A DNA stretch of 33,588 nucleotides from Lachnospiraceae bacterium UBA3282 (GTDB taxonomy: Bacteria > Bacillota > Clostridia > Lachnospirales > Lachnospiraceae), in assembly GCA_002361735.1 (NCBI GenBank), contig DETS01000024.1, positions 1 through 33,588 of the forward strand. Direction: 5' to 3'. Below the pieces are notes generated by a model. That model was not told where the DNA came from and ran no database searches. It worked only from the letters and a program-made list of their open reading frames with translations. This document shows, in pieces, positions 7,336-15,988 of the stretch (positions are counted from its first letter, which is position 1; the number at the start of each line of letters is the position of its first letter). The position numbers and the translations under genes were made by a program.

Positions 7336-8070
7336 ATGAATAACCAAACAGACATTATCTTACAAACGGAAACTTTATGCAAGTATTACGGTTCGGGCGA
7401 CAATCTCGTCAAAGCCGTCGATCACATCGACTTACAGATCAGACAGGGCGAATTTGTTTCCATCGTCGGCAAGTCCGGCAGCGGAAAATCCACCCTGCTC
7501 CATATGCTTGGCGGACTGGACAATCCCACCTCCGGCAAAGTCTTTATCGACGGAGAAAATATCGCTTCCTTCAAGGAAGAAAAACTCTCAAAAATCCGCC
7601 GCCGCAAAATCGGCTTTATCTTTCAGGCATATAACCTGATTCCCGCTTTAAATGTATGGGAGAATATCGTCCTCCCTCTGGGGCTGGACAACAAACCGTT
7701 GGACGAGGCTTTCCTTGAAGATATCATTGCTACGCTGGGGCTCACAGAAAAGAAACACAGTCTTCCCAACACCCTCTCCGGCGGACAGCAGCAGCGCTGC
7801 GCCATCGCGAGAGCCATTGCCGTTAAGCCTTCCCTCATTCTGGCGGATGAGCCGACAGGCAATCTCGACACCAAGACGGGCGATGAGGTGATGGCGCTTT
7901 TAAAGACCTCCGCGAAAAAATACGGGCAGACACTGGTGGTCATCACGCATAATGAAGAAATCGCGCAGATGGCGGACCGCACGATTATGCTGGCGGACGG
8001 GCGCATTCTCTCTGACGGGATATCACCTGTCAGAAAAAAAGAGGCACAGGAGGTAACCTCCCATGCGTAA
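7336..8070 (+). CDS. ABC transporter ATP-binding protein, MacB/LolD/Bce-like
   Basis: 244-aa ATPase of the MacB/LolD/BceA type. Walker A GKSGSGKS is at residues 45-52, followed by TLLHMLGGLDNPTSG. The Q-loop is FIFQAYNLIPALNVWEN, the signature LSGGQQQR is at 147-154, and Walker B LILADEP is at 167-173 followed by TGNLD and the switch His in VVITHN. These features are typical of ATPases paired with FtsX-domain permeases, which act mechanically on envelope substrates or remove antimicrobial peptides. It overlaps the permease gene by 8 bp. A two-component system encoded nearby and direct repeats in its promoter suggest inducible control. Confidence 0.93.
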   Translation: MNNQTDIILQTETLCKYYGSGDNLVKAVDHIDLQIRQGEFVSIVGKSGSGKSTLLHMLGGLDNPTSGKVFIDGENIASFKEEKLSKIRRRKIGFIFQAYNLIPALNVWENIVLPLGLDNKPLDEAFLEDIIATLGLTEKKHSLPNTLSGGQQQRCAIARAIAVKPSLILADEPTGNLDTKTGDEVMALLKTSAKKYGQTLVVITHNEEIAQMADRTIMLADGRILSDGISPVRKKEAQEVTSHA

Positions 8071-10579
8071 AACAAACACCGTCTCAAACCTTGCTCTACA
8101 GCGCCTCCGCTACAACAAAAGCCGCACGCTGCTCACAGGCATTGCCATTTTGTTCACCACCATGCTGCTGATGGCGATCGGCACCACCGGCGTCGCCATG
8201 TTGGACATGAATCGTCAGATTTACTCACAATCGGACTATCATGCATCTTTTAACGGTCTTACGCCCGGGCAGGTGCAGACGCTGTCCTCACATATCCGCG
8301 TTGAAGCGCTCAGCACCGCAGAAGTCTTTGCAGACATCATCAACGGTAAAATGAACGGCGTACTTACTTATACGGAAGTCCTGCGGGATGACAGAACCGA
8401 CGCCGCAGACAGCAACCCGCACGCACAGACGCTTACAGAAGGACATTATCCCGAAGCGGAAAACGAAATCTGCTCCTCCCCCATTTTTTTCCGCCGCGTG
8501 GGAGCCGATCCCGTCGTCGGCGGCAAAGTGACCCTCTCTTTCCGGGTCAACGGCAAAGGAGAGATTCTGACCAAAGAATTTATCATCAGCGGTCTGGAGC
8601 CCGATGTGGAAATCGCCGAGGGCATAGACGACAGCCGCCTGATGTGGGCAGCCCGTGTCTCCAAAGCCCTTTTGCAGGAATATGCGGATGCCGGGCTTTA
8701 CGAGGCTGAACCTAACGCCACCTTGCGTGTCTACGGAGAAAACGAACTGTCCTTCGATGAAATGGAAGAACGCATCCTTTCCGTCGCTGCGGATATCGGG
8801 CTGGATGAAATGTATGTCAATCCCAATAAAGAATATCTCTCCGCCGTGACCGAGCCCGACACAGACACCATCGCTGTCATCACCGTGATCTGCCTGATCG
8901 TAATCCTCTTTTCCTCTTTGGTAATCTACAGTATCTACTATGTGGGCGTGATCACGGATGTACAGGAGATTGGAAAATTAAAGGCACTGGGCGCTTCCAA
9001 ACGTCAAATTGCCGGTATGTTTTACAGACAGGGCGCTATCGTATCCGCCATCGCCATTCCTGTAGGACTCTTGATTGGCTTCCTGCTTCCTTACCTCCTG
9101 TTCCCGCTTACTTTGTGGGCTTATCGGAGCGGTTCCGCCATCAACTCCTACTCCCGCGACGCAGCGGAGGCAGTTGTCGGTCAGATCCATATGTTCTCTC
9201 TGCCCGTGCTGCTTGCGGCGGCGGCAGCTTCGCTTGCCACAGTGTTTCTGTCGTTGCAAAAACCCATTCGCATGGCGAAAAAGGTTTCCCCCGCAGAGGC
9301 GATCCGCTATCAGGAAAACACGGCAGACAAGAAAAGCCGCACAGGACATCATACGGTAAGAGTCTCCACTTTGACTTTCGCTAATCTTGCGCGCAATAAA
9401 AGACGCACCGCCGTCACCATCCTCACCATGGGCTTAAGCTGCGTACTTTTTATCTGCGTCTCCGCCGTCTTAAGCAGTGTCAGCGCAGAAGACCTCGCCA
9501 GAAGAAATATCCCCAAAGGAGATTTTTGTATCTCTCTGGAATATGCGCATTATGAGGATAAGGAATATCCCGAAAACAATCTGGAAAATCTGGTACAGAA
9601 AAATTATTTCAGCGACGCCTTCCTTTCGCAGTTACTTTCCATAGAAGGCGTGGAGAAAGTAGAACGCGCGCCCGGCATCATCCTCTCCTCGACAGATATG
9701 CCATCCCTCATGTATGAGGACAAAAGCCGTCAGCCGCTCTCCTATTTTACCAGAGAGGATGTGGCGGAGTTAAGCGCCTATCTGCAACAGGGCAGTATCG
9801 ACTATGACCGCATGACCGCAAACAATGAGATCATCTGCACCCATGTTTACTCCTTTGAGCAGTATGGTCTTTCCATCGGCGATACCTTTTCCCTGACACT
9901 CCACGACGGCAGCCGGGAAATCCCTTTTACCGCCACGCTCACCGCCCTGACGCAGCCGGACAGCAACTTTCCCCTCCTGATTATGACGGAGGACACATGG
10001 AAAAGTCTGGGGCTGACCTGCGATCCTACTACGGATATTTATCTGTATGCGGACGACGAACATTATGACAGCGTAAAAGAGGCTTTGTTCAACATCGTAT
10101 CCGAAAATGAGCATTTTACCATGTATGCCATGGATGTGGAGATAATGATTGGCCGCTCCGGAATCGATTTGACTAGAAATCCGATTTATCTGCTTCTGAT
10201 CCTGATCACCGTGATCAGCTTTATCAACCTGATCAATACGATGATTACCAGCATTGTCACGAGGAAGAAGGAACTTGGTATCCTGCAGGCTCTTGGACTG
10301 TCCGACAAACAGCTCGTACGCATGCTTTCGGGGGAAGGACTTGTCTTTACCGCCAGCACTCTCCTGATCAGCCTGACACTGGGTAATTTCTTCGGTTACC
10401 TTTTTTACAAATGGGCAAAACAGGAACATTTTATGAGCATCAGCCGCTACCACTATCCACTGTGGGAAAGCATCGGTCTTGCATTGGTGCTGCTTTTCGG
10501 GCAGCTTTTGATCACTCTAATGATCAGCAGAAAAATGAAAAAAGAGAGTCTGATCGAGCGGATCCGAAATCAGGAATAG
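8063..10579 (+). CDS. ABC transporter permease with two FtsX domains
   Basis: 838-aa membrane protein. TM1 is about 20-42, then about 230 external residues, then a three-helix FtsX domain (about 272-400) with ITDVQEIGKLKALGASKRQIAGMF. A second half has a helix at about 448-470, another external domain of about 240 residues, and a C-terminal FtsX domain from about 708 with VTRKKELGILQALGLSDKQL. The E-G-x-L-x-A-L-G motif in each half marks the cytoplasmic loop that contacts the ATPase. Two large external domains are typical of lipoprotein- or peptide-handling permeases of Gram-positives. It starts within the ATPase gene, with GGAGGTAA upstream, and is last in the operon. Confidence 0.9.
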   Translation: MRKTNTVSNLALQRLRYNKSRTLLTGIAILFTTMLLMAIGTTGVAMLDMNRQIYSQSDYHASFNGLTPGQVQTLSSHIRVEALSTAEVFADIINGKMNGVLTYTEVLRDDRTDAADSNPHAQTLTEGHYPEAENEICSSPIFFRRVGADPVVGGKVTLSFRVNGKGEILTKEFIISGLEPDVEIAEGIDDSRLMWAARVSKALLQEYADAGLYEAEPNATLRVYGENELSFDEMEERILSVAADIGLDEMYVNPNKEYLSAVTEPDTDTIAVITVICLIVILFSSLVIYSIYYVGVITDVQEIGKLKALGASKRQIAGMFYRQGAIVSAIAIPVGLLIGFLLPYLLFPLTLWAYRSGSAINSYSRDAAEAVVGQIHMFSLPVLLAAAAASLATVFLSLQKPIRMAKKVSPAEAIRYQENTADKKSRTGHHTVRVSTLTFANLARNKRRTAVTILTMGLSCVLFICVSAVLSSVSAEDLARRNIPKGDFCISLEYAHYEDKEYPENNLENLVQKNYFSDAFLSQLLSIEGVEKVERAPGIILSSTDMPSLMYEDKSRQPLSYFTREDVAELSAYLQQGSIDYDRMTANNEIICTHVYSFEQYGLSIGDTFSLTLHDGSREIPFTATLTALTQPDSNFPLLIMTEDTWKSLGLTCDPTTDIYLYADDEHYDSVKEALFNIVSENEHFTMYAMDVEIMIGRSGIDLTRNPIYLLLILITVISFINLINTMITSIVTRKKELGILQALGLSDKQLVRMLSGEGLVFTASTLLISLTLGNFFGYLFYKWAKQEHFMSISRYHYPLWESIGLALVLLFGQLLITLMISRKMKKESLIERIRNQE

Positions 10580-10592
10580 CTATCTTTGGGAG

Positions 10593-10604
10593 TTTTGTAC
10601 AAAA
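10593..10604. repeat. 12-bp perfect palindrome upstream of the chemoreceptor gene
   Basis: TTTTGTACAAAA is self-complementary. It sits 14 bp after the permease stop and 24 bp before the putative -35 of the chemoreceptor promoter. It may be a regulator site; no protein is assigned. Confidence 0.3.
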
Positions 10605-10627
10605 TTGAAAACACTTTTCATATTTGA

Positions 10628-10656
10628 TTGTGCAATAATACGTGGAGTGCTATAAT
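10628..10656 (+). promoter_or_regulatory. Extended -10 promoter of the chemoreceptor gene
   Basis: TATAAT at 10651-10656 is preceded by TGC, giving an extended -10. A weak -35, TTGTGC (10628-10633), is 17 bp upstream. No sigma-28-like sequence was seen, so this receptor may not be part of a motility sigma regulon. Confidence 0.55.
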
Positions 10657-10682
10657 AAACGCAGACCATATTGTCTGCGTTT
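10657..10682. promoter_or_regulatory. Perfect 10-bp inverted repeat in the chemoreceptor leader
   Basis: AAACGCAGAC (10657-10666) and GTCTGCGTTT (10673-10682) are exact reverse complements around CATATT. The element starts directly after the -10 box, so it covers the transcription start and would form a hairpin near the RNA 5' end. It could be an operator or an RNA-stabilising stem. The following bases are not a clean U-tract, which argues against a terminator. Confidence 0.55.
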
Positions 10683-10708
10683 ATTTCTATATTAAGGGAG
10701 GAGCTACC

Positions 10709-12151
10709 ATGACCAGAGAGCAATACAGAGCAGCAAACACCAGAATTTTTCCCGTGACCATGATTACCCTCGGCTATTTTTTGATCACGTTTTTATTGTC
10801 CTTACTGGCAGGACAAGGCAGTTGGAGAGTCTGGGTACAGCTCATTTTTACGATTGCTGCCGTCCTCATCAGCATTGGTGCATTTTTAAAGGACAGAGAA
10901 ATCAAGGCATGTTCTGTAGCGCTTATGGGCTCCTGTGCGCTCGCCTACGTGGTCATTGTCCTGCTGAATAGTTCAGACGCTGTATACGCCTATGTATTTG
11001 CCCTGATTATTGCTTCTATGGCATTCCTGAACGTAAAACTTGCCATATACGGTAACAGTGTAGCCATTGTCGCCAATATCCTCCGCTTTATCATTCATAA
11101 AACCGATGCCACATCAATCAGCATTGAGATGTTTTCCCTGCTGCTGATGGCCGCCGCCTGCATTACGGTCACACGCCTTTTGATTCGTTTCAACGAGGAA
11201 AATATGTCTTCTATCTTAGAGGCTGCAAAGGCGCAGGAAATTACAAACCAGACCATGTCCCAGGTTGCAGACGATATCAACGCTCACTTTACCGAAGCCA
11301 TGAATATGGTGGCAGAATTAAAAGAATGTATCGAAACCTGTAATTTTGCGATGGAAAATATCACCGAAAGCACGGAAATGACCGCCGAATCCATTCAGGC
11401 GCAGGCTTCCATGTGCGTGGAAATCCATGCCTCCACCGACACCGCGGAAGAAGAGATCTATTCCATGCTGGAGGCTTCCGACAGAACCATGCAGACCATC
11501 ACAGAGGGTTCTGAAGAAGTGCAGAAGCTGAAAACCCAAGCAGAGACTGTGGCTTCGGCAAGCGACACCACAGTACAGGTCATCTCTAAATTGACCGAAC
11601 AAGTCAATAATGTGCAGGAATTTATCGGCACGATTTTGAGTATTGCAGGGCAGACAAATCTGTTGGCGCTGAACGCCTCCATCGAAGCGGCAAGAGCAGG
11701 TGAAGCCGGAAAAGGCTTTGCCGTGGTAGCGGATGAAATCAGACAGCTTTCCGAGCAGACAAAGACCGCCTCCAACAACATTACCTCTATTATTCACGAA
11801 CTGAACGCGGGTGCGCAGTCAGCCAGCGCGAGCATCGAAACCTCCGCTGCTTCCGTGCGCACGCAGAATGAAATGATCGAGAATATGCGCACACGCTTTG
11901 ACGATATTTACCAGGAAATGACTTCCCTTTCCTCCAAAGTAAAAAATACAGAGGCGAGCGTCAATGCGATTCTCACCTCCACCGATACCATTTCCGAAAA
12001 TATCACCCACCTCTCCGCTACCAGCGAGGAAGTGGCTGCATCCTCCACCGAAGGTCTGCGCACCTCCGAAAAATCCGTGGAGAATATGAACTGCTGTAAA
12101 GAGATCCTGGAGGAGATTGCCTCCCTTGCCCAGAAACTAAAAGTTGGCTAA
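10709..12151 (+). CDS. Methyl-accepting chemotaxis protein, polytopic, no HAMP domain
   Basis: 480 aa. The first 165 residues hold about six hydrophobic helices (about 14-35, 42-60, 70-87, 91-108, 110-128, 140-158) with no sizeable external domain. A cytoplasmic signalling coiled coil follows directly, with no HAMP domain recognised. The hairpin tip that contacts CheA/CheW is intact (IAGQTNLLALNASIEAARAG then GKGFAVVADEIRQLSEQT). The many-helix sensor suggests detection within or near the membrane rather than binding of a soluble ligand; this is inference. The ATG at 10709 has AAGGGAGGAG 5 bp upstream; an in-frame start at 10628 lies in the promoter. No other chemotaxis genes are nearby. It converges on fabH. 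Confidence 0.92.
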   Translation: MTREQYRAANTRIFPVTMITLGYFLITFLLSLLAGQGSWRVWVQLIFTIAAVLISIGAFLKDREIKACSVALMGSCALAYVVIVLLNSSDAVYAYVFALIIASMAFLNVKLAIYGNSVAIVANILRFIIHKTDATSISIEMFSLLLMAAACITVTRLLIRFNEENMSSILEAAKAQEITNQTMSQVADDINAHFTEAMNMVAELKECIETCNFAMENITESTEMTAESIQAQASMCVEIHASTDTAEEEIYSMLEASDRTMQTITEGSEEVQKLKTQAETVASASDTTVQVISKLTEQVNNVQEFIGTILSIAGQTNLLALNASIEAARAGEAGKGFAVVADEIRQLSEQTKTASNNITSIIHELNAGAQSASASIETSAASVRTQNEMIENMRTRFDDIYQEMTSLSSKVKNTEASVNAILTSTDTISENITHLSATSEEVAASSTEGLRTSEKSVENMNCCKEILEEIASLAQKLKVG

Positions 12152-12163
12152 CTTCTTTTCACA

Positions 12164-13132
12164 TTACCATTGGAATACCGCAGACGCCCAGGTCAGTCCG
12201 CCTCCGAAACCGCTCATGGCAATCTTCATACCCGGCTTTAGGAGTCCGCCCCGGTTCATCTCATCCAACAGGATCGGTACGCTTGCCGCTGAGATGTTTC
12301 CACAGTGATCCAGGCTGATGGGAAACTTATCCTCAGAAATATGAAGCCTTTTCGCCACAGACTGAATAATACGGATGTTCGCCTGATGCAGAGCATAATA
12401 ATCAATGTCTTCCGGCGTAAGCCCCGCAGCCTCAATGGTCTTTTGCAGGGAAGCAGGCACCGTAGTCACGGCAAATTTATAAACTTCCTGACCATCCATA
12501 TGAACATAAGCCATCTCCTGATCGGTCTTGATCAGGGGATTGTTGTTTGTACGACCGGGGCAGGCAAGCACATCTCCCTTTGTTCCGTCGCTGCCCTGAT
12601 CAAAGGCAAGCATACCGTACTGCTTATCTCCCCGTACCACAGCAGCGCCCGCACCGTCGCCAAACAGCACACAGGTACCCCTGTCGTTCCAGTCCACGAT
12701 CTTGGAAAGCGTCTCCGCTCCCAAAATAAGCGCTGTTTGATAAATTCCTGCCTGTATGTAGGCATTTGCTATGTTGAGGGCAAACATAAAGCCGGAACAA
12801 GCCGCATTCACGTCAAAGGCAACTGCATTGACCGCTCCGAGTGCCGCCTGTACCTCACAGGCACACGCAGGCGTCACGTAGTCAGCCGACACCGTTCCTA
12901 ATATGATCAGATCCAGTTCCTCTGCGGTCACACCCGCATTGTCAAGCGCCCGCCTCGCCGCTTCCACGGACATGCCCGCCGTGGTCTCCTCTTTTGCCAG
13001 ATGCCGCTTTTTGATGCCCGTCCTGCTGCTGATCCACTCGTCGGAGGTATCCATGATCTTTGCCAAATCATCGTTTGTTACCACCGCTTCGGGAAGGCAG
13101 CTTCCCGTTCCTATGATTCTTGTCTTTATCAT
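12164..13132 (-). CDS. fabH: Beta-ketoacyl-ACP synthase III
   Basis: 322 aa, full length for FabH, which condenses acetyl-CoA or a branched acyl-CoA with malonyl-ACP to begin fatty acid synthesis. The catalytic triad is visible: Cys112 in NAACSGFMFAL, His249 in ALHQANIRI and Asn279 in CGNISAAS. The N-terminus has GTGSCLPE and the conserved TSDEWISSRTGI. GAGGGGG lies upstream of the ATG. It is the last gene of the fab cluster, 23 bp after the flavoprotein gene, whereas in many Firmicutes fabH comes first beside fabT and acpP. It converges with the chemoreceptor gene with 12 bp between stops. Confidence 0.96.
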   Translation of the reverse strand: MIKTRIIGTGSCLPEAVVTNDDLAKIMDTSDEWISSRTGIKKRHLAKEETTAGMSVEAARRALDNAGVTAEELDLIILGTVSADYVTPACACEVQAALGAVNAVAFDVNAACSGFMFALNIANAYIQAGIYQTALILGAETLSKIVDWNDRGTCVLFGDGAGAAVVRGDKQYGMLAFDQGSDGTKGDVLACPGRTNNNPLIKTDQEMAYVHMDGQEVYKFAVTTVPASLQKTIEAAGLTPEDIDYYALHQANIRIIQSVAKRLHISEDKFPISLDHCGNISAASVPILLDEMNRGGLLKPGMKIAMSGFGGGLTWASAVFQW

Positions 13133-13155
13133 ATCAATGAAACCCCCTCAAGGTT

Positions 13156-14214
13156 TTAAGGTCCAAAGCCATCCAATATCTCCTTCACATGCTCCAGCTT
13201 CGTTGCGCGGTACGCATTCGCGCCGCAGAAAAGCAGAGCATCGTCCACCTTTCCGGTCACTGCGTTGATGAGGGCATCCGTAATGCAGTAAGGCGTATCC
13301 GCTCCCTTACAGGTGCTGATGCACAGATGGCATTTCTCATGCGGAATCTGCCCTTGCTTTGCCCTTTTCATAAAAGGATTGAGGATTGCGCGTCCCGGCA
13401 TGCCCACGGGACTCTGCACAATGACGATATCCTCTTTTTTCGCATCGATATAAGTCTGTTTGTAAGCCTCATCCGCATCACATTCGTAAGTGGTCACAAA
13501 ACGGGTCGCCATCTGCACGCCCGACGCACCAAGCTCCAGATAATGCTCCATGTCAGCGCGCTCATAAATGCCGCCCGCCATAATCACGGGAATTTCGGTT
13601 TCATGCTCCGCCGCCGTCTCATTGACCTGAGCGATGATGGACTTGACTTCTTCATCATAATGAAGCCCCTCGATATCGTCAAGCTGCTCCTTATGAAAAC
13701 CCAAATGCCCGCCCGCAAGCGGTCCCTCGATCACCACGGCATCGGGAAGGCGGCTGTACTTTTTCCACCAGTAGCGCATGATGACTTGAATGGATTTCAC
13801 ACTTGATACAATAGGGAGCAGTTTCGTCTTGGCAGCACCTACCAACTTCGGCAGATCCATCGGCAGCCCCGCTCCGGAAATGATGAGGTCGATTCCTGCC
13901 GCCACCGCCGCTTTCACATAATCTTCATACCGTCTGGTCGCCACCATGATATTAACGCCGAGGATACCGCCTTTCGCAAGCTCCCTCGCCTTTTTAATCT
14001 CCGTACCGATCGCCCGCAGATTCGCGCCGATCGGATCCGTGTCAAAATCAGGCTCCCTGTACCCGATCTGCGCCGTGGAGAGCACACCGATACCGCCTTC
14101 AGCCGCCACCGCACCTGCAAGGGAGGAAAGGCTTACACCCACGCCCATCCCGCCTTGTATCACAGGCACCCGCGCCGTCAAATCCCCTATTTTCAAAGGC
14201 TTTACTTCTACCAT
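13156..14214 (-). CDS. NAD(P)H-dependent flavin oxidoreductase, FabK/nitronate monooxygenase family
   Basis: 352-aa FMN-dependent TIM-barrel protein. It shows VPVIQGGMGVGVSLSSLAGAV at the start, GVNIMVATRRYEDYV, GPLAGGHLGF with the family His, and PVIMAGGIYERADME with GASGVQMATRFVTT for FMN phosphate binding. It is longer than FabK and has a distinct C-terminus with four close cysteines (CHLCISTC, then PYC). Its place between fabZ and fabH suggests a lipid role, perhaps a second enoyl reductase, or clearing of nitroalkane by-products as in nitronate monooxygenases. Sequence alone does not decide. It begins 15 bp after the fabZ stop. Confidence 0.85.
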   Translation of the reverse strand: MVEVKPLKIGDLTARVPVIQGGMGVGVSLSSLAGAVAAEGGIGVLSTAQIGYREPDFDTDPIGANLRAIGTEIKKARELAKGGILGVNIMVATRRYEDYVKAAVAAGIDLIISGAGLPMDLPKLVGAAKTKLLPIVSSVKSIQVIMRYWWKKYSRLPDAVVIEGPLAGGHLGFHKEQLDDIEGLHYDEEVKSIIAQVNETAAEHETEIPVIMAGGIYERADMEHYLELGASGVQMATRFVTTYECDADEAYKQTYIDAKKEDIVIVQSPVGMPGRAILNPFMKRAKQGQIPHEKCHLCISTCKGADTPYCITDALINAVTGKVDDALLFCGANAYRATKLEHVKEILDGFGP

Positions 14215-14229
14215 ACATTTCTCTCTTTC

Positions 14230-14658
14230 TCAACTGATTGCAAACGTCAGTTCCGCCTGCGTCACCAGTTTCCCGTCCACATAAGCCTTCGCTTGCCCCA
14301 TGCCGATCGGTCCCTTGATCTTTACAATCTCGGTCTCCAGCGTAAGTACATCGCCGGGCACGACCTTTCCCTTAAATTTCGCATTGTTGATTCCCGCAAA
14401 ATACGCCGTCTTTCCCTTAAATTCAGGCCGGCTAAGAATCGCCACCGCGCCCGTCTGCGCAAGCGCCTCCACGATCAACACACCCGGCATTACCGGCTCC
14501 TGCGGAAAATGTCCCGCAAAAAAGGGTTCATTGTAGGACACACATTTTTTAGCGACTACCCGTTCCCCCTCTTCCAGCTCCTCAATGGTATCGATCAACA
14601 TAAAGGGCTGCCTGTGGGGAATGATTTCCATGATTTCTTTTGCACCCATTATAGACAT
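14230..14658 (-). CDS. fabZ: (3R)-hydroxyacyl-ACP dehydratase
   Basis: 142-aa hot-dog-fold dehydratase that removes water from 3-hydroxyacyl-ACP. The signature PHRQPFMLID is followed by GHFPQEPVMPGVLIVEALAQ, giving the catalytic pair His50 and Glu64. The start is set at the second in-frame ATG (14658) because GGAGG lies 5 bp before it; an ATG at 14670 would add four residues but would place this ribosome site inside the gene. A strong hairpin (14692-14729) lies in the gap after fabF. No fabA or fabM-like gene is present beside it. Confidence 0.95.
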   Translation of the reverse strand: MSIMGAKEIMEIIPHRQPFMLIDTIEELEEGERVVAKKCVSYNEPFFAGHFPQEPVMPGVLIVEALAQTGAVAILSRPEFKGKTAYFAGINNAKFKGKVVPGDVLTLETEIVKIKGPIGMGQAKAYVDGKLVTQAELTFAIS

Positions 14659-14664
14659 TTTTTC

Positions 14665-14680
14665 CTCCATTCCGAAGCAT
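14665..14680 (-). repeat. 16-bp sequence before fabZ, repeated exactly at 27508-27523
   Basis: On the minus strand both copies read ATGCTTCGGAATGGAG, with the final GGAG serving as the ribosome site of the next gene (fabZ here, the HD-domain gene there). In both places a hairpin lies a short way upstream. It may be a small repeat family or coincidence. Confidence 0.45.
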
Positions 14681-14691
14681 CACAAATTCCC

Positions 14692-14729
14692 GGTTGAATA
14701 AATTGCTCTTTCAGAGAATTTATTCAACC
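14692..14729 (-). promoter_or_regulatory. Strong hairpin between fabF and fabZ
   Basis: GGTTGAATAAATT (14692-14704) is exactly complementary to AATTTATTCAACC (14717-14729). Inside the loop, CTCT and AGAG extend the stem with one bulged base. In the minus-strand transcript it is not followed by a U-tract, so it is more likely an mRNA processing or stability element, or an attenuator, than a terminator. Confidence 0.6.
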
Positions 14730-14739
14730 TCGAATCCTC

Positions 14740-15975
14740 CTATTCGTGATACTTCTTCACAACAAGACTCGCGTTATGTCCGCCAAAGCCCAGCGAATTG
14801 GACAACGCATACTCGACATCCATCTCGCATGCCTCTTTACAATAATCAAGATCGCACTCCTCATCAGGCACCTGATAACCTACCGTCTGATGGATATAGC
14901 CTTCCTGCAGCTCCTTCACACAGGTGACAAACTCGATTGCACCCGCCGCACCCAGAAGGTGCCCCACCATAGACTTGGTAGAGTTGATCTTAATATTCTT
15001 TGCGTGATCGCCAAAGAGCAGCTTGATTGCTCTGGTCTCAAAGAGATCGTTGTGGTGCGTGCTGGTTCCATGCGCATTGATATACATGATATCATGCAGA
15101 TTCAGACCCGCATCCTTTACCGCATACTCCATTGCCTTGGCTGCGCCGGCGCCGTCTTCCGCGGGAGAAGTGATATGATATGCGTCGGAAGAACAGCCAT
15201 AGCCCGCCACTTCCGCGTAAATCTTTGCGCCTCTTGCCTTTGCGTGCTCTAACTCCTCCAGCACCACGATGCCTGCGCCTTCGCCCATCACAAATCCGCT
15301 GCGTTCCTTATCAAAAGGAATGGAGCAGCGCTTGGGATCCTCGGAGGAAGTGAGTGCCGTCAGCGCGGAAAAACCGCCGATACCGATAGGGCACACGCTT
15401 CCCTCGGTGCCGCCCGCCACCATCACTTCCGCGTCGCCGTACTGGATCGTACGGAACGCCTCACCGATCGAGTTCGTACCGGTAGCACAGGCCGTTACCA
15501 CATTGATGCTCTTTCCTTTTAAGCCAAACTGAATCGACACATTGCCCGCCGCCATGTTAGAGATGGTGAGCGGTACAAAGAGCGGCTCAATGCGGGAAGG
15601 TCCCTTTTCCAAAAGTCTGCTGTGGGAACGCTCCATCGCCTGCAGGGAACCCGTACCGGAACCGACAGCCACACCTATGCGGTAAGAGTCTTCCTTCTCC
15701 ATATCGATGCCTGCGTCCTCCAGCGCTTCCTTTGTCGCCGCCACCGCATACTGGGAAAACGGCTCCATTCTCTTAGCCGCCTTAAAATCCATGTAATTCT
15801 TGCCGTCAAAATCCTTGACTTCCGCCGCCAGCTTACACTTGAACTCCGAGGCGTCAAACTTCGTAATCGGAGCAAAGCCTGTCTTTCCTTCCTTCACTCC
15901 CGCCCAGAACTCATCAACACTCAATCCAATGGGAGTAATCGCCCCCATCCCTGTAACTACTACTCGTCTGCTCAT
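14740..15975 (-). CDS. fabF: Beta-ketoacyl-ACP synthase II
   Basis: 411-aa elongating ketosynthase. The catalytic residues are Cys163 in TACATGTNS, His302 in NAHGTSTHHND and His339 in SMVGHLLGAAG. The N-terminus RRVVVTGMGAITPIG is typical. The ATG at 15975 has AAAGGAG upstream; an in-frame ATG at 16008 lies inside fabG. The gene follows fabG by 13 bp. It is the only FabF/FabB-type condensing enzyme in the window, so chain elongation by this cluster would depend on it. Confidence 0.96.
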   Translation of the reverse strand: MSRRVVVTGMGAITPIGLSVDEFWAGVKEGKTGFAPITKFDASEFKCKLAAEVKDFDGKNYMDFKAAKRMEPFSQYAVAATKEALEDAGIDMEKEDSYRIGVAVGSGTGSLQAMERSHSRLLEKGPSRIEPLFVPLTISNMAAGNVSIQFGLKGKSINVVTACATGTNSIGEAFRTIQYGDAEVMVAGGTEGSVCPIGIGGFSALTALTSSEDPKRCSIPFDKERSGFVMGEGAGIVVLEELEHAKARGAKIYAEVAGYGCSSDAYHITSPAEDGAGAAKAMEYAVKDAGLNLHDIMYINAHGTSTHHNDLFETRAIKLLFGDHAKNIKINSTKSMVGHLLGAAGAIEFVTCVKELQEGYIHQTVGYQVPDEECDLDYCKEACEMDVEYALSNSLGFGGHNASLVVKKYHE

Positions 15976-15988
15976 GTTATCTCCTTTC

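Noticed and set aside
9770..10453. Long open frame (227 codons) on the minus strand inside the ABC permease gene
   Set aside because: It lies wholly opposite a well-supported gene, has no ribosome site and its product is His/Asp/Gln-rich without domain similarity, as expected from antisense of a membrane-protein gene.
11318..11797. 159-codon minus-strand frame within the chemoreceptor gene
   Set aside because: Opposite the highly conserved signalling domain; Gly/His/Phe-rich composition typical of antisense frames.
14692..14729. Treating the fabF-fabZ hairpin as an intrinsic terminator
   Set aside because: No U-tract follows in the minus-strand transcript, and fabZ continues downstream within 40 bp.
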